Positions 1 to 14,532 of a DNA stretch of 64,000 bases are shown here, piece by piece. Position numbers and translations under genes: made by a program. The notes below the pieces were generated by a model, which saw only the letters and a list, made by a program, of their open reading frames with translations, searched no databases and was not told the origin of the DNA. Source of the DNA: Molossus alvarezi (Eukaryota; Chordata; Mammalia; Chiroptera; Molossidae); the NCBI GenBank assembly GCA_037176705.1, contig CM073899.1, positions 5,642,001-5,706,000 of the forward strand, given 5' to 3'. How positions within the stretch are numbered: position 1 is the stretch's first letter; the number at the start of each line of letters is the position of its first letter.

Positions 1-107
<107 letters not shown>

Positions 108-1655
108 TTACACAGAAAAAAAGAGAGGAAATAACTCCAATAAATATTTGGCTTAGAAATATTTTCACACAGGATGCCTCTCAAATATGCTTGGGTAAGA
201 TTTTTAAATAGTTCACACACACTTGTCACACACACGTCGTCATTATTCTTTCCTTAGCTGTCTTTACTGGGAGTGTAGGACAAAATCTCTAGGCAAACAC
301 TGGTGGAGTCAGGTAAACACGAGACAGGCATGCACCTCTCCCAGTCCACGTTTGCCGCATCCGAGGCCGGCCCGTGTCTCTGTCCGAAAGGCTCCTTCAG
401 GGAGCCCAGGCGCACGGCAGGGGAGCGCCGGCTGACCTCTCCGCTGCACTCAGTGCAGCCGCCACTCTGCACAGCCTGTGTCCACAGGCATTTCTAGCCT
501 CTCAGAGCACCACCATTTGCAAATGAAATTCCCGGCGCAGTCAAAATCAGAAATATTAAGAGCAACTTGAAAAATAAAATGCCAATAAACTTCAAAGACT
601 AAGAAGAGATTGTGAACATGACACTGTCCGTACTTAGGGACGGAAACAAAGGCAAGCAAGGCGATGGTGGGCACGTGGCTGGGCAGAGGCGGCACACGAA
701 GCCGGGTCCTGTCTCGGTGCAGCCTCGGCAGCGGTGAAGTTCTGGGAAGTCCCTTATGCCTTGGCTCCGGTTTCTGTGCTCAGCAGAGAGCCACGCTTGT
801 GGCTGTCCATCACCATGTCCCGGCAGCCACCTTTTCTAAGTGGTCACGATTCAAAGGCCATTTGTTAATCCGTCCTCTAGAGCTTGGAGCAAATCTCAGA
901 CAAACAAGCAGAGCAGGAGTTGTGTGACGTCCCAGCAAGGGTCCCAGGGCGGCTCAAACCAGAGGTGACCCTAAAACATGACCCTGCTCTAGGACGCCTA
1001 CCCGGAATTTTAAGTTTTATGGGCAGAGTGGCCTTACTTCAAGCGTTGAGTGTGGGGAGGGGTGGAGGCAGGTGGGTGCTGGGGTGAGGTCGGTGGGGAG
1101 GCTGGAACTTGCTTAGGGGACACCACGAAGAGAACTCCATCACTCAGTACAATTCTAAGCAAACAGGTGATTTCAAGGGGAGTCTTTGGATCTCGTGTTT
1201 GTTCTCTAACGTGTTCATTCTTAAAAAAATAAGGCACACTGACTGAAACCCCAAGTGTGATGTCGGCAGTGCGAAGGGACACCATGCGGACGGGGAGCAT
1301 GGTGAGTACCGGGGGAGAGGCGCGGACCAGGGCCAGGGGCCAGGTCCTGAGAGCAGAGCTGGACTGGAGGTGGTGAATGGGTCTGAGACAGGAACGAAGG
1401 TCGAGCCGAAGACACTGGGGTCCCCACACTCACACACACAACCACAGCTACGACAGGAACAATGTGCCAAGAAGAGAGGTTTCCGAGTGAGCCCAGGAGG
1501 CTCCGCTCCGGCCTCAGGAGCACTGACGTAGGGGCGAGGAGGGAGGGTCCTGATAGAGGGCCAGGCGAGTACAAACGCACTGGAGAAATCAGGATGCTCG
1601 GGACGAAGGCCTCTCATCCCGCAGTCTGACTGCGCCAGGGTGGTGTGCCGGTTTC

Positions 1656-1669
1656 GGGGGGGGGGGGGG
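1656..1669 (+). repeat. G14 homopolymer
   Basis: Fourteen consecutive G in TMEM64 intron 2. Confidence 0.95.
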
Positions 1670-3819
1670 TGATGAGGCCGCAGGAAGGAGGTGAACCGCT
1701 GGCCCGTCCACATGGCATTCTCCCCAGGTGTCCCTATGGACCCAGGGCCTGGCGGTTTGTACTGACTCTCCACACTCCATTTCTGAGCCAGTGAAGTGTA
1801 GGGAAAGGATGACGGTTTTAAAGTCTCCCTATTAAAATAAAAGCCTCAAACACAGGTGGAAGGATCTGTCTCACACAGAGAAACAGGAACTCTTCACCAT
1901 CTACTGGAAATAGTGAGCAGAACACGGAGGCTAGATTCTCAGATGGAAATTGAGGGACTTTCCATTTGAAGACCTGACTTTTCTGTTAATCAAGAAGAGA
2001 GTCTGTGGAGAATCAAGAGGGAAGTAGAGCAGGGAGTCAAACCACAGAGTGGAGACGGATCAGAAGGCGACCCTGAGGATGACCTGCAGCATGGGGCAGA
2101 GCTGAGACCGGCGGCGTTCGTAACCAATGTCTGGTTGTGCAACTGCCCCAGAGGAACAGGTGCAAGGCAGATGAGACAGACTTATCCAGGGCTGGGGTCC
2201 TGGCTGGTGGCTGCACAGGAAAACATGGGGCAAGGACGAGAGTACTTGAATGGCCGGACCGTGGGATCTCGCCGGCTTCTGGACAAGGACTGCGCCCCCT
2301 CTGACCACCTCCATGCCACTGTTCAGTGCTGTGGGCTGTGGGCTCTGTAGGCAGCGCCAAAACGGATGCCATTTGGGCTCATTTCCAGCAGCAGCGAGGA
2401 GCGTTATGAACACCTAACTCTACCAGCTGTAACCGAAGCTTCCTCCTTTTCCCTGTGCTGCTTTCCCTTCAAGATGATGTCTTTCCCCTCTTTCAATGTG
2501 TCCATACATCTTCTGTAAGCTGAACTAAGTCCTTCCAGAAACAACTCAGCTGTAAGCAACATCAATAGATCTGATCGAGGCACAAATACATCTTCACTTT
2601 TTTGTTGTTGTGGTGGTGACTTTCATAAATGCTTGGGTTAAGAGACATTTGCTTTCCCCCCCGTTTTGTGTCCTCAGGTTAAGTTTTGCAGCTCATGCAG
2701 AGGTAAGAAATAAGTGGAAAAAGAAGACCCTGTACTTTAAGACGTACTACTGACCAAGGTGTGAACTTTGTGTCCCATTATAACCCAGGGACTGCATATT
2801 GAGATGCACAGAAAATACTGAAAATCTTCTGAACGCTACTAATATGAGGAATTCTAAGTAATCAAACATTGTGAAGGGGAAAAAGAGGTTTCAAATGGAT
2901 TACTCATTTTCTGGAAACTGGAAAAATAAAATGTGCTTAAATTTATATTAAAAATATCTGAGAATGCAGTGTACATTCGAATTTTACAGGACATCAGCAT
3001 GATTCTAAACAAATTATTACATAGACAGAATGCACAGAAAGTTTAGTAAGTGATTAGCACTAATGAAAATAAACCAACTATAATAAAAACTCTAAACCTA
3101 GATTCACATTATCTAAAACAAATATATAGCTCTGGAGAAAAATAGTAAAGAAAAATTCCTGACTCCCTAAATATCAAAATATTAGTTTTTCTTGATAAGC
3201 TCTTTCATTGACAAGCTTTATCTATAGTTCATTGTAAATATCCCTGGGCTCACTGTTTACTAAGCTTGTACTGCATAGGCATAAAGGAAAGCACTCTGGC
3301 TTTATTTATCATAGCATTGTTGATACAATATATAGTACCTCAAAAACTTGGGAATAACACCACTAACAGTGAGTCTGTAACATGACACCACATATTCAGT
3401 AACAGTATGAATTAAAACTAACAAGTACAGGACCAATGACATAGGTTGGTTGTCTCCCTAATACTATCTGCTCAGCAGACTACAGTCTGCTAGTCGTCGA
3501 GCATGGACGGTCTCTAGAACCAACTGCTTTGGCTCAAGGCCTGGCCCTGCCCTTGCAGCTGTCCCAAATAAAGTTCATTCTCTCTTTTAATACCTTCAGC
3601 AGCCAGCACTAATAAGCCTTAGACAAGCTGCAATCTGCTGGTGTGCTGACAAACTAGCTCTTGGGGATGAGAGGTGGGAACCTTGATTTGGAGCACCTGC
3701 CATTTTCCATGTGTAAATATTTCTGCCATGATTGATGTCAAGCTACTGACATAACATCACTGAGGGAACAGCTGGAAAGAGATGTCCACGATGGGCTTGA
3801 GATAGTACAAGTACAGACC

Positions 3820-3895
3820 CTCCTAGGGTTTTGGGAGGAATTAAATGAGCTCAACTATATGGCATGTAAAGCACTCGATAAAAATTAGCTATCAT
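3820..3895 (+). repeat. MIR 3' part
   Basis: GGAATTAAATGAGCTCAACT followed by GGCATGTAAAGCACTCGATA is the MIR 3' region in sense orientation. Confidence 0.7.
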
Positions 3896-4496
3896 CTTAT
3901 ATCATCTTACTAAGTCATCAAAATATCTGATGCTTTTATATTTTGGTAAATCTCAGTAATAAAATGTATCACAACTAAATAAGTAAAATTTTAACTCTTC
4001 CTATATGCAATTTAAAGGCACTGAATATATGTGTCTACATAGCAGAACTTTTCTCTTTTATCAACCTCTTACATGGTATTATATGTACCCCAGACTATAT
4101 TACAGTTTGCATAGTAATAATATACATCACAGAAATCTTATTTAGATCTGTAGCAGAATACTTGTTCTATGTCAAATTGTACCAGAAAAACATTTACATT
4201 GACAGTAAATGCCTACAGAAGGGTTCAATAATTTAAAGATAAAGTAACTAATCTAAAAAGTCAACCCCACCAAATTTCACTAAAATTATCTTCAGAAACA
4301 GTATTAACACTTCACACTAACTCAAAATAGAATATCTGATTTAGTGGTGACTCTGAAAATAATCACTGCAGAAAGAACCTGGCTTTTGTCTTTCCCTTTT
4401 AAGAGAATATTCAATAAGTGTCAATTTATTCCTATATACTTCCATATAGCCACACAATTAAAATGTAAATATTGTCAAAATAGTAAGTATAATTTA

Positions 4497-4793
<297 letters not shown>

Positions 4794-5089
4794 TCATTAC
4801 CAAGAAAACTTTCAATCTCACATAAAACTGTGGGTCAAGTCTGGCTAATGGTTTTTCCGTGGGAGTAGAGGGAGCTAAATACTTTACAAGGATCTGATTT
4901 TTAAAAATAATTATGAAGGGAATACATGCAGAATTGAGATTTATAATGAAATAAAGTTTAAAATTTCTAAATATTCTAGTATTCTACCGTTAAAGGTAAC
5001 ATTTGCGACTATCTTTTTTCCCCTCCGTGTACATAAAGTGCACACACGACACTTTGTAAAGTCTTCCTCGCGTCACTGCTCTTCACAAG

Positions 5090-5265
5090 CATACTTAAAC
5101 AGCACTCTGGTCACAGGGCTTTGGGGCCAGAGAACCCTAGAATGATTTCCAGTGCATCAGCTTTTTCATCTGTAAAAGGAGGACAATAACCACCACCCTA
5201 CGTGGTTAGTGTTAGGATCCAAAATATTTGAGCAGGTCTGGCAAAGGCCAGCATGTGACTGACCC
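5090..5265 (+). repeat. MIR
   Basis: GCATCAGCTTTTTCATCTGT, then AAAAGGAGGACAATAACCAC: sense-orientation MIR within TMEM64 intron 1. Confidence 0.8.
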
Positions 5266-5529
5266 TCAAAGGCAGCAAGGGTCACCGTGATGCACCTGCA
5301 TGGCCACTGTGTGGAGGCAGCTGTCTAACCAGCGTCTGCTGCAGAGCACTGAAATCACTTTCTTCTGTGTTTCATTATGTTCATGTGATCATGGTCTATT
5401 ATTTTTTTGCCATTATAAATTTAAAAAAAAACTATAATGAAAACCTTTGTACACTAACCTAACTACACTAACTATGCTAACTATACTATACTACACTAAC
5501 CAGTATAGGAGACACTGTCTAAAATATTC

Positions 5530-5975
5530 TGCAAAACCCACCTCCCAGTATTCGTGCCCATGTGCGATCCTTTCTCTAGAGAGTGGGCAGGACCTAGTGC
5601 CCACTTCTAGCAAACAGACTAAAACAGAAGTGACAAGATGTCACTTCAAGATTAGGTTACCAAAAAATAGGACTTCCATCTCTCCCTCAAGCAGACAAGC
5701 TGCCTGGTTGTAAGTAGCTCTATGGGGATGCCCAGGAGGTAAGGGACTGGTGTCTTCAGCCCACAGGAGCAGAGACCTGAGGCCTGCCTGGAGGTGACTT
5801 CTCCAGAAGTCAAAACTTAAGATGATGCAGCCCTGGACAACACCTTGACCACAGGTGGTCAGAGAGAAGTGAATCAGAGCCACCCAGCCACGCTGCACGG
5901 GGATTCCCAGCCCACAGAAACACTGAGATCATGTTTATTAAGCCACTCAGTTTTTAGAGTGATCTGTTACATAAT
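5530..5975 (+). mobile_element. MLT1-type (MaLR) solo LTR remnant
   Basis: CACTTCAAGATTAGGTTACC, GGATTCCCAGCCCACAGAAA and TTATTAAGCCACTCAGTTTT occur in the order and spacing of MLT1 LTRs. Solo remnant with no retroviral coding sequence; antisense to TMEM64. Confidence 0.7.
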
Positions 5976-6525
5976 GAATGTAGTTTTATTTTTAATTAAA
6001 GGTAACATTTCAAAGGAGGTAACTCTAAGGGGGAGCTAGAGGACAGCCTCTTAGAGGGGACTGTCCAAGAACACTGCACTGCTGGCTAAATACAGAACGG
6101 GATGTTATTCTTGTGAATGTTTTCAGTGTTCAACTTTATTGACAATTTCCTTCTAGATGACTGTACTCTTAGAATTCCATCTTCTCCTCCACCTGCATCA
6201 ACCTCTTTTCTGATTGAACCAATTTCTTTTCCAGCAATTGACAAACAGGAAAACCTGAAGTTTCAAGGCCATGGGCAAGATTTGCTAAGTTTGAATCTGA
6301 ATTATGGTGTGTACCTATTAGAGTGCCAAGGATTAAATAAGTTAATGCACCAAACGGCACCCAGTAAATGTGGAATGGCTGAGGGAGGCTGGAGCGGAAG
6401 CTATGAGGTTTGGAATCTGTCCCGAGGGGACAGGAAAACCCACCTGGGGGCCCTCCAGGGCACTGCCAAGGTAAAATCTAGGAGCAGTAATTCCTACAGA
6501 AACGAGATTACAAAGAAAACATAGC

Positions 6526-6546
6526 GGGGGGGGGGGGGGGGGGGGG
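6526..6546 (+). repeat. G21 homopolymer
   Basis: Twenty-one consecutive G in TMEM64 intron 1 (a C run on the transcribed-sense strand). Confidence 0.95.
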
Positions 6547-7354
6547 CTTTAACTATTTCCCAGCAGGGAAACCGGTGTGTTTTTCAAGTAGGAAAAATTT
6601 AAACATGTATATGGGAAATTATACTTCTTGTGATCTAAGAACTGATACTCTAAAGTGTTATGTACTTATTTTCTATTTAAAGAGTTTCAAAAGTGGGCTG
6701 TCAGCTTGCTTAGCCCTTCCTAGCACACAGGGGAGAAGGAAGAATTGTGGGTGAGAGCGGAGAGAAGCAGCGGGGCCCCTTCTTCCGTACACTCACCTTT
6801 ACAAGCCGCTCCCGTCTCTAAGTGTGAAGGCCACGCGATCCACCACTGAGAGCAGTAACTGCTCGGTTACTGAGTGTGGACTTCGTTCCAGGGAAAATAC
6901 CACCTTCACTGCATTGGCTCACTTGACCCTAACTCAGCCAGCATACCAAGGCTGTCTGTCTCCAAGCCTGTGCCTCCAGACAAATGACTTTAATGGTGGG
7001 CATTGAGAAAACAAATTTTAACTGGAATAGGGGGAGAGGACAATTTAAAATACAGGCAGGGAAGATGAAAACAAGAGAAATACACCTGGAAAAAGGGGCA
7101 GAGGTGGGGACTACGCAGCATGGAAGCGGAGAGGGTGGGGGAAGGAACGAGGGGGTCTTGAAGGCAGAAGGGAAAGTCGCACTAAAGCCTGGGCCTTATT
7201 TTCACTCGCATACCCTGGGAGAATGCAGTCTACTGCTTGGGCTGAATAACAGAAATGAACACGATGTAAGAGACTGTATCCAGTGGCTTTACAATGCTCC
7301 CTATGTGTGACCATGAATAAGAATTTCATAGTATAATGCGCCAAATCATCTGAT

Positions 7355-7485
7355 CCTGGGCTCACACCTCAGCTCTGCCACTTGGGAGGTGGCTGATCCT
7401 TGACAAACTCCTGGACAACTGAGCCTCCGCTTCTTCCTCCACAAAACTGTGCCAATAACAACTATTTCAAGAGATGATTTTTCTC
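7355..7485 (+). repeat. MIR
   Basis: CACACCTCAGCTCTGCCACT, then TGAGCCTCCGCTTCTTCCTC and ACAAAACTGTGCCAATAACA: sense-orientation MIR. Confidence 0.8.
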
Positions 7486-7834
7486 TCTTTTCTCTTGACC
7501 TCACAATGCTAAATTGAGAGCTGTCCCTGGTCAAGCTCAGTTTCAACCACATAATTAACTTAATTTCCATATACAAAGGACTTCTTCTTCCTTATTTAAT
7601 GTTAAAGAGTCACTATCAAAAAACACCTTTTTAAAATGAATAAACATGTAATAAGTCCTTATTCCTTATTATATGCACGGAACTACACTGGGTACTAAAG
7701 ATACAATGAAGAAACAGAGCCATGGCAGAGATTCTATCGTCAGACTACAGTGTAAAGTTTGACTCTATCATTTATTTACTACCTAGTTGACCTTGGGTAA
7801 TAGCAGTAAAGGTAACAACGGCCAAGGGGTGCAT

Positions 7835-8020
7835 GTTTGTTGAGCCAGGCTCTGTTGCATGTATTTACCTGATGTAATCATCTCAGTAATCCTACGGAAC
7901 AGGTACCACTGCTTTCCCCATTTTACAAATAAGAAACTGAACCACAGAAAGGATAAGCAACTTGACCAAGGTCAACAGGATATGGGCACCACCCGCTGCT
8001 CCTCACTGTCAGAGGACAGG
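7835..8020 (-). repeat. MIR
   Basis: GAGCCAGGCTCTGTTGCATG, CCCCATTTTACAAATAAGAA and CAACTTGACCAAGGTCAACA: reverse-orientation MIR. Confidence 0.85.
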
Positions 8021-9334
8021 CTACAAGACCAAGACCCGCGGAACTGCCTTCTGCAGGGCTGCTTGAGAGGGCGGAACAGTGCGTGGAAAGAACTAGGATA
8101 GCAGGCACAGCAGGCGGACAGAGAAGGTACAAAGATGACAAGGATACAACTAAACTGGAGAACTAAGCAAACTAACAGATTGAAACTATTCAGGTTCCTT
8201 AGTCCCAACCACTGAAGTCGCAGGGCACTTGCTCTGTCATTGCCCAGCTGGGTGAAAGTTCATGTTTATACCTCATACTGTAGGAAGATTGTGAAAGGGG
8301 AAGATTAAGGCTGGGACCCTACCAATCTACAGTAAATACCCTGTCTACCCCCAGGCCTCACCTAAGAGTCTATATTCATTGATGCTGCTAGTTACAGGCA
8401 AAAGGATTTCAAAAGAAAAAAAAATCTTAATTTTGTCACAAAGAGGTAAGCTGTTTAGAATTATTCTTAACACAAAAGTTTCTAGAGACTAAAAATCATT
8501 TTTCTAAACAAAACGATGCATCAGAACCACTAAAACTATAAAACACAAGGACTCCTATGGTTTTGAATGCTGTCTCTCTTTACTTCCATAGTTCCTTTAA
8601 GTCTGGCCAAAGGGCTGAGATCTTGAAACACTGTAGAATCCCTTAATTTAGGAAACTCAGTAACAGTTCAACCCCTTCACCTTAGCAAAGGGAAAGCAGG
8701 GGCAGGTAGGCTAGTATTTGTTCCCAAGTCATCAAGTGTGTGAAGAGGAGTCCCTTCTTGCAGTGGGTGGTCTCCTCACACGCAGGGTCTCTGCTCCTCC
8801 ATCAGCTGCAGGAAGGTGCAGAAGAGCTACAGGAATTTAAGTGCAATAGCAGCACATACAAGGACAGACAGTCGAGGGGTGACCTGGTGATTTCAAAATG
8901 AAGTTCCGTCAAAGAAAGATAAGCAGGAGGACTTTCCTCGTTACACTGTAACTGTACTAAAGCAAACTATGAGATGAAGAAACGGCCTATTACAATCAGG
9001 AAACTAAAAAATGTGGAGTCTGCAGCTACCGGCACCACTGTTTACTGAGTCATTAAACATTGGAGTCAAACTGATGCAGGCGACAGAGGGCTAGGAAAGC
9101 AGCCCTTACCCCCTGACGGTCGCACCGCTAGTAGAGAAGATGACACATGGACATTTTCATTCATCTGCACCCAGAGCGACAAGTTCAGTTTTGACCAAAA
9201 CCATGCAGAAGTGGGGTATCCTTGCTCCGCCAGACCTCCCGGGAGAGCCAGACCCGGGTCAGCTTTACTTGTGTGAACTTTCCCAGGCTGCCAGGGAAAG
9301 GAACTGTGTGTGACACCTGTCGTCCCCTCTCGCT

Positions 9335-10171
<837 letters not shown>

Positions 10172-10215
10172 GGGGCGGGGAGGCCCGGGCAAGGCCGGGC
10201 AGCGGGGACCGTAGG

Positions 10216-10234
10216 CGGACGGACGGACGGACGG
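10216..10234. repeat. (GGAC)n tetranucleotide run
   Basis: Four to five perfect GGAC units upstream of the TMEM64 5' end, inside the CpG island. Confidence 0.9.
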
Positions 10235-10739
10235 TCCCGCCGAGAGCGAGAAACTCCAGACCCTCAGCCGCGAGCCCGCCCCTTTCCGGCCGGGGGCGGG
10301 GCCTCGGGCGCGGGGGCGTGGTCCGGCGCGAGCGGCCCTCTGGGCCCGCCCCTCGAGACGCAAGGCCCTCTCCTCGTGACGCACCGCGCCGCGGGGCGGG
10401 CAGTCGGGTCGGGTCTCCGGTGCCCACGTGGGCGGAGCCCTCCCGACCCGGGCCCTGCTGAGTCCGACACACTCGAGGGGCCCTCATACTCGCGGGTGTC
10501 TCCTCCTTCTCTTGCTCGGTCGGGTTCGTGTTCCCGTGTCCCGCACGCACGGTACCGCCGGGGCTCAGCGCCTTCTCGCCGCGGAGGTGATAGCACAGCC
10601 TCGAGAGCCGTGGCGAGGACTCGCACCGACCCAGCTGCTGGCCCTCGGCCTGGAATCGAGGTCTTCGTGCCACCTGCGCCCCCCTTGACCTGGGGACAGG
10701 GGTCGTGGTGCCGCAGAAGCACTGTGTGCGTGTTGGGTG

Positions 10740-13091
10740 AATAAAGGATCCCGCTTTATAGGGGAAGCCAAGGAGGCAGGAGAACCACACGGGAGACCAG
10801 AAGCCACGAGGGCGGGACAGGGCGACAGTCGCGGAGCGGAAGACAGAAGCATCTACAGGTGGCGACTGATTGCACGTTGGAGAAGGGAACAAGGAGTCAA
10901 ACTTAACACCTGGTCAGAGGGGATGGTGGTTGTGGGGCTGGGTTAAAAAGGTGCAGGGGTTAAATAAAAACAAAAAGCAAACTCATAGACCCAGACAACA
11001 GTATGGTGATTCCCAGAAAGAAAGTTGGGGGGTGGGGGTGGTAAATGGTGATGGAAGGAGACTTGACTTGGGGTGCTGAACACACAATACAATATAGAGA
11101 TATGTGTTAAAGAATTGTACACCTGAAACCTATGTAATTTTATTAAATTCTATTAAAAAGGAGTAAACAACACCTGGGTGTCATCTTATTCCGGGTAGAG
11201 GTAGGCACTGCAGACAGTTTATGGGACAGATGCAGAGTTCCGTCGTGGCACATGAGATGTGAAATGTCTGGTGCAATCTCACAGCGGCATTTCAGTAGCA
11301 TCTGAAAATGTGGATAGGAGTGAGCACGGGGCGGGCATGACCAGGAAGGCGTGACACTGGTGTGTGGGCAGCAGTGAAAGCCCTGGTGTGCCATGCATGT
11401 CCTGTTCTCATTCAGGTTGCTGATGCACAACCCTCCAGAACGCTGTCTTTGCCAGTGCAATCGAGAATGTTCCAGATGGGCTCTATCAGTCTGGATCTTG
11501 GAGGGGTTGATGATGCAGAATGAGTCCTCTCCACCTGTGATTTGTATTTAAGTGAGAAGTGAGATTTGAGGGCTTTATTTGTCATCAGAGCAGATCTCTG
11601 TCACTTCTGACTGATGTGAGTGAGAAGAGAAGAATGCAACCTTAGGGAAACCAGTGTGCTCATCAGACTATTTTGCATGCAAGAAAGACAGACCCAGCGA
11701 CCACCTTGATTAAAAGGGTGAAGCAGGAGTATTCATGAAGATAATATGAATAGCTGTCAGGAACCTAGACACCTCCAAAGAAGCCATTCTTATTTCTTTC
11801 CCATTGTATCTCTATTCTTTACCTCTGATCTGTCCTCACAGTACCAACTGCTAATTCATCCAGGTAATTTTATCCACTAATCCACTTTTTGGTTGGAGGA
11901 CAATTCAGTTGCAAGAGCCTTGTGCTCTAAGCCAATTCTGTGCTCCCAACCAGCCTGTGGTGGGTTTAGTCTCGTGCAGGTGCTCACCCTGATGCAAACA
12001 GTGCTGTCCCCACACAAGACTCCACCTAGCTCTCCTGAGCTGGGAGCTCTGGTCAGGGCAATGCAAACTATTGTGGGACCTTTCCAATCTTGTCCCATTA
12101 CAATTGATCTTTCCTTTTATGAAAGGAAATGATAGTTGTGAAGAAGGTAACAATAACTCCCTTACCAAGCATGTGTGATGGGTACATCAGAGTGGAATCA
12201 AGAGATTTGATAGCAGGGACCAGGGAGGCAGATGATTTCATGGGGTGGCCATTTCCAGTCAGTGCTCTTAGTTCTGTTCATGGGTTGTATGTAACTAGAC
12301 TCTTGGAACTGAAGTCTTTCTCCATACTGTGAGCTAATTGTCACCAGCTAATTGTAACCATTCTTAGGCAGCTCCTTCTGTCCAGCATTCGTTGTGGTGG
12401 GAAATGCTCTGATCTCCTCCAGCTTTGATCTGCCAACGTTGTGTTTACATGCCTGCCTGTCTTTCCAAGCACACATCCTCCTGAGCACAGTTCCAGTCTT
12501 CCTCTCCTCCTTCACTACATATGTGACCCAGAAGAAGTAGGTCTTGACTGAGGTGGCAGGTAAGGACTAGTGGAAACAGGGAAGGCACCCACTCCTATCA
12601 GTTAAATCATAGTTTAGCTAATAATTATTGAAAATTACAGGCTGACTCTACAGTTAAAACTTCCAGTTCAGAATTGTCTAAAGATTTGTGTTCCATTTTC
12701 ACGTAGTTTCAATTCTGTAGAAAATAGAATCTCAAGGTTCAGTTAGAAAACTGATAGTGGATGAAAATGCCAAATCTTACAGTTATTGCAATTCTGTTGC
12801 TGTGCAGGTTGGTACAGTTTAGCCACCACATTAATTAACACCATGTAGGACATTAGGGCTAAAATGAGTATAGAATATCCCCTTTAAGTTTTTGTTTAGA
12901 TATTAAGAAAAATAAAAATTCAGATATTCTACTGCTAATGAGAGACTGATGTTATTATTTCCACAGAACAAATGCCTTCTGTTTTAGGCACATGTATACA
13001 GAATTATATGTTGTGCAATATTATTATGTACTTACAGTTTTCCAACTCATAAATTAAGACTAATAGAAAATATATGATTAGAAAATATTGT
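10740..13091. other. Intergenic; L1 3' fragment, otherwise nothing recognised
   Basis: Apart from the L1 3' end at about 10.9-11.15 kb, I see no gene or named repeat. Pieces near 11.68-11.76 kb and 11.9-12.1 kb look like old dispersed repeats but I cannot name them. Confidence 0.6.
10895..11155 (+). mobile_element. L1 3'-UTR end fragment
   Basis: The end has the familiar Laurasiatherian L1 3'-terminal phrasing: ACAGTATGGTGATT, then GGTGATGGAAGGAGACTTGA, then GAATTGTACACCTGAAACCT followed by ATGTAATTTTATTAAATTCT. Plus orientation, 5'-truncated, no intact ORF. Confidence 0.7.
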
Positions 13092-13107
13092 TAAAATGTG
13101 GACTTAG

Positions 13108-13326
13108 CCTGGCCGGTGTGGCTCAGTGGTCGAACATCGACCCGTACATCAAGAGGTCTCCAGTTCAATTCCCTGTCAGGGCACATGCCCAGATTGTGGG
13201 GCAAATCCCCAGTGGGGGGCATGCAGGAGGCGGCCAGTCGATGTTCTCCCTCATCAATGTTTCTGTCTCCCCCTCCCTTCCTCTCTCTCTAAAATCAATA
13301 AAGAAAAAAAATTTTTTTTAAGTAAA
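13108..13326 (+). mobile_element. Bat tRNA-derived SINE, AATAAA-tail type
   Basis: Starts GCCTGGCCGGTGTGGCTCAG (tRNA-like head with A/B box region), runs through a CT-rich stretch and ends with TCTCTAAAATCAATAAAGAA plus A/T tail. Flanked by a 13-bp TSD TAAAATGTGGACT at 13092-13104 and 13327-13339. Confidence 0.97.
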
Positions 13327-14048
13327 TAAAATGTGGACTATGTCAAGACTATGTGTGTTGTTCACTGGGAAGAAGTTAGGGAGAAAGGCACACTCGGCTG
13401 ATCTCAGGCGTACAGTGGCCCATCTGGTTGACACCCCTCCCCCCCACATCTTCATGTTGCTCCCTCCCAAATCTGTGTTCACAGTTGAACAGAAAGAAGA
13501 GGGGCACCTCCCCAGGAAAAAATAGGATTCATCTTTGGTTAAAAGGAAGGGGTTAAAAAAAGAAGCGAGGGAGTAGACAGGCTTGTCCACTCAGCCACTG
13601 AATGAGACGGTTACTTACTTCTCCATAATTACCAGGAACATCTCCTGTGACCCCAGCATTTTAAAGGCCACACTGGGAGTGAGACTCCGCGCGCCAGGAT
13701 CTGTCTTCCAGTGTGAGAGGCATAAGCCCCGTAGCACAGGGGTTACACACAATTGCAGCACGGAGGAAGGAATGGCGAACTCTGGGAGTCAGGGAAGTTT
13801 TATGTTTTGCAGCACAGGCGATATTTGAGCTGGATGTTGAAAGGTGAGTATACACTTATTTATATCCTGCTCATTCCAGAAGGATTTAAAGTGCCTCGTG
13901 GGAGTTGCCCAACTGCAGAGGCCTGGCATAGCATCTCGGACCTGGGAAGCGCCAAGTTCAGATGTGTGGAAGGACACAGTGTGCTTGGGCAGTGGCAACA
14001 TGATCTGAGGGCAGACGCGGCAGATCACATGACCACCATGCTCATCTC

Positions 14049-14250
14049 TTCAGCAGTGTTTTCAAACTTGAGCGCATAAGAATCCTCAAGAGGGCTTTAA
14101 AAGCACAGGTCACTGGGCTCCATCCCCAGATATTTGGATTCTGCAAGTCTGGAGTGGAGGAGGGCAAGAATTTGTGCAGTTTTTACAAATTCCCTAAGTG
14201 ATGTTGATCTGGCTGTTCTTGCGACTACACTTTCAGAACCACTTCCCCAG
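14049..14250 (+). mobile_element. MER5A-like hAT (Charlie) fragment
   Basis: Resembles MER5A: CAGCAGTGTTTTCAAACTTG at the left, then GGGCTCCATCCCCAGATATT, and ACACTTTCAGAACCACTTCC at the right end. Old, non-autonomous DNA transposon remnant shared by placental mammals. Confidence 0.75.
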
Positions 14251-14273
14251 AGCTTGGATTTTATCCTATAGTT

Positions 14274-14532
14274 CAGGGATTTTCAACCTTTTGCATCTCA
14301 CCATACACATAAACTAATTACTAAAATTCGGCGTCACACCAAAAATACATTTTTTTGCCGATTTGACAAAAAAATTGGTATGATTTTTATTTATTCATGC
14401 TGGATGGCTATTATGTTGGCTGTTGTCATTTTTTAATTGGACAATCTAGGGGAGAAGAGGTCAATGCCCCTGTCTAGTCAGGTATTGCATGTTTGAACAA
14501 TTCTCACAGCACACCAGTTGAACATCGCTGCT
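14274..14532. mobile_element. hAT-like non-autonomous DNA transposon (bat-type)
   Basis: Begins CAGGGATTTTCAACCTTTTG and ends with CCAGTTGAACATCGCTGC, giving imperfect terminal inverted repeats (CAG..ATnTTCAAC). Flanks CTATAGTT and CTACTGTC would be a degenerate 8-bp duplication (5 of 8), as expected for hAT. The internal phrase with CACACCAAAAATACATTTTT and GACAATCTAGGGGAGAAGAG recurs, as I recall, in bat genomes. It lies directly next to a MER5A fragment, another hAT relic. Confidence 0.6.
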
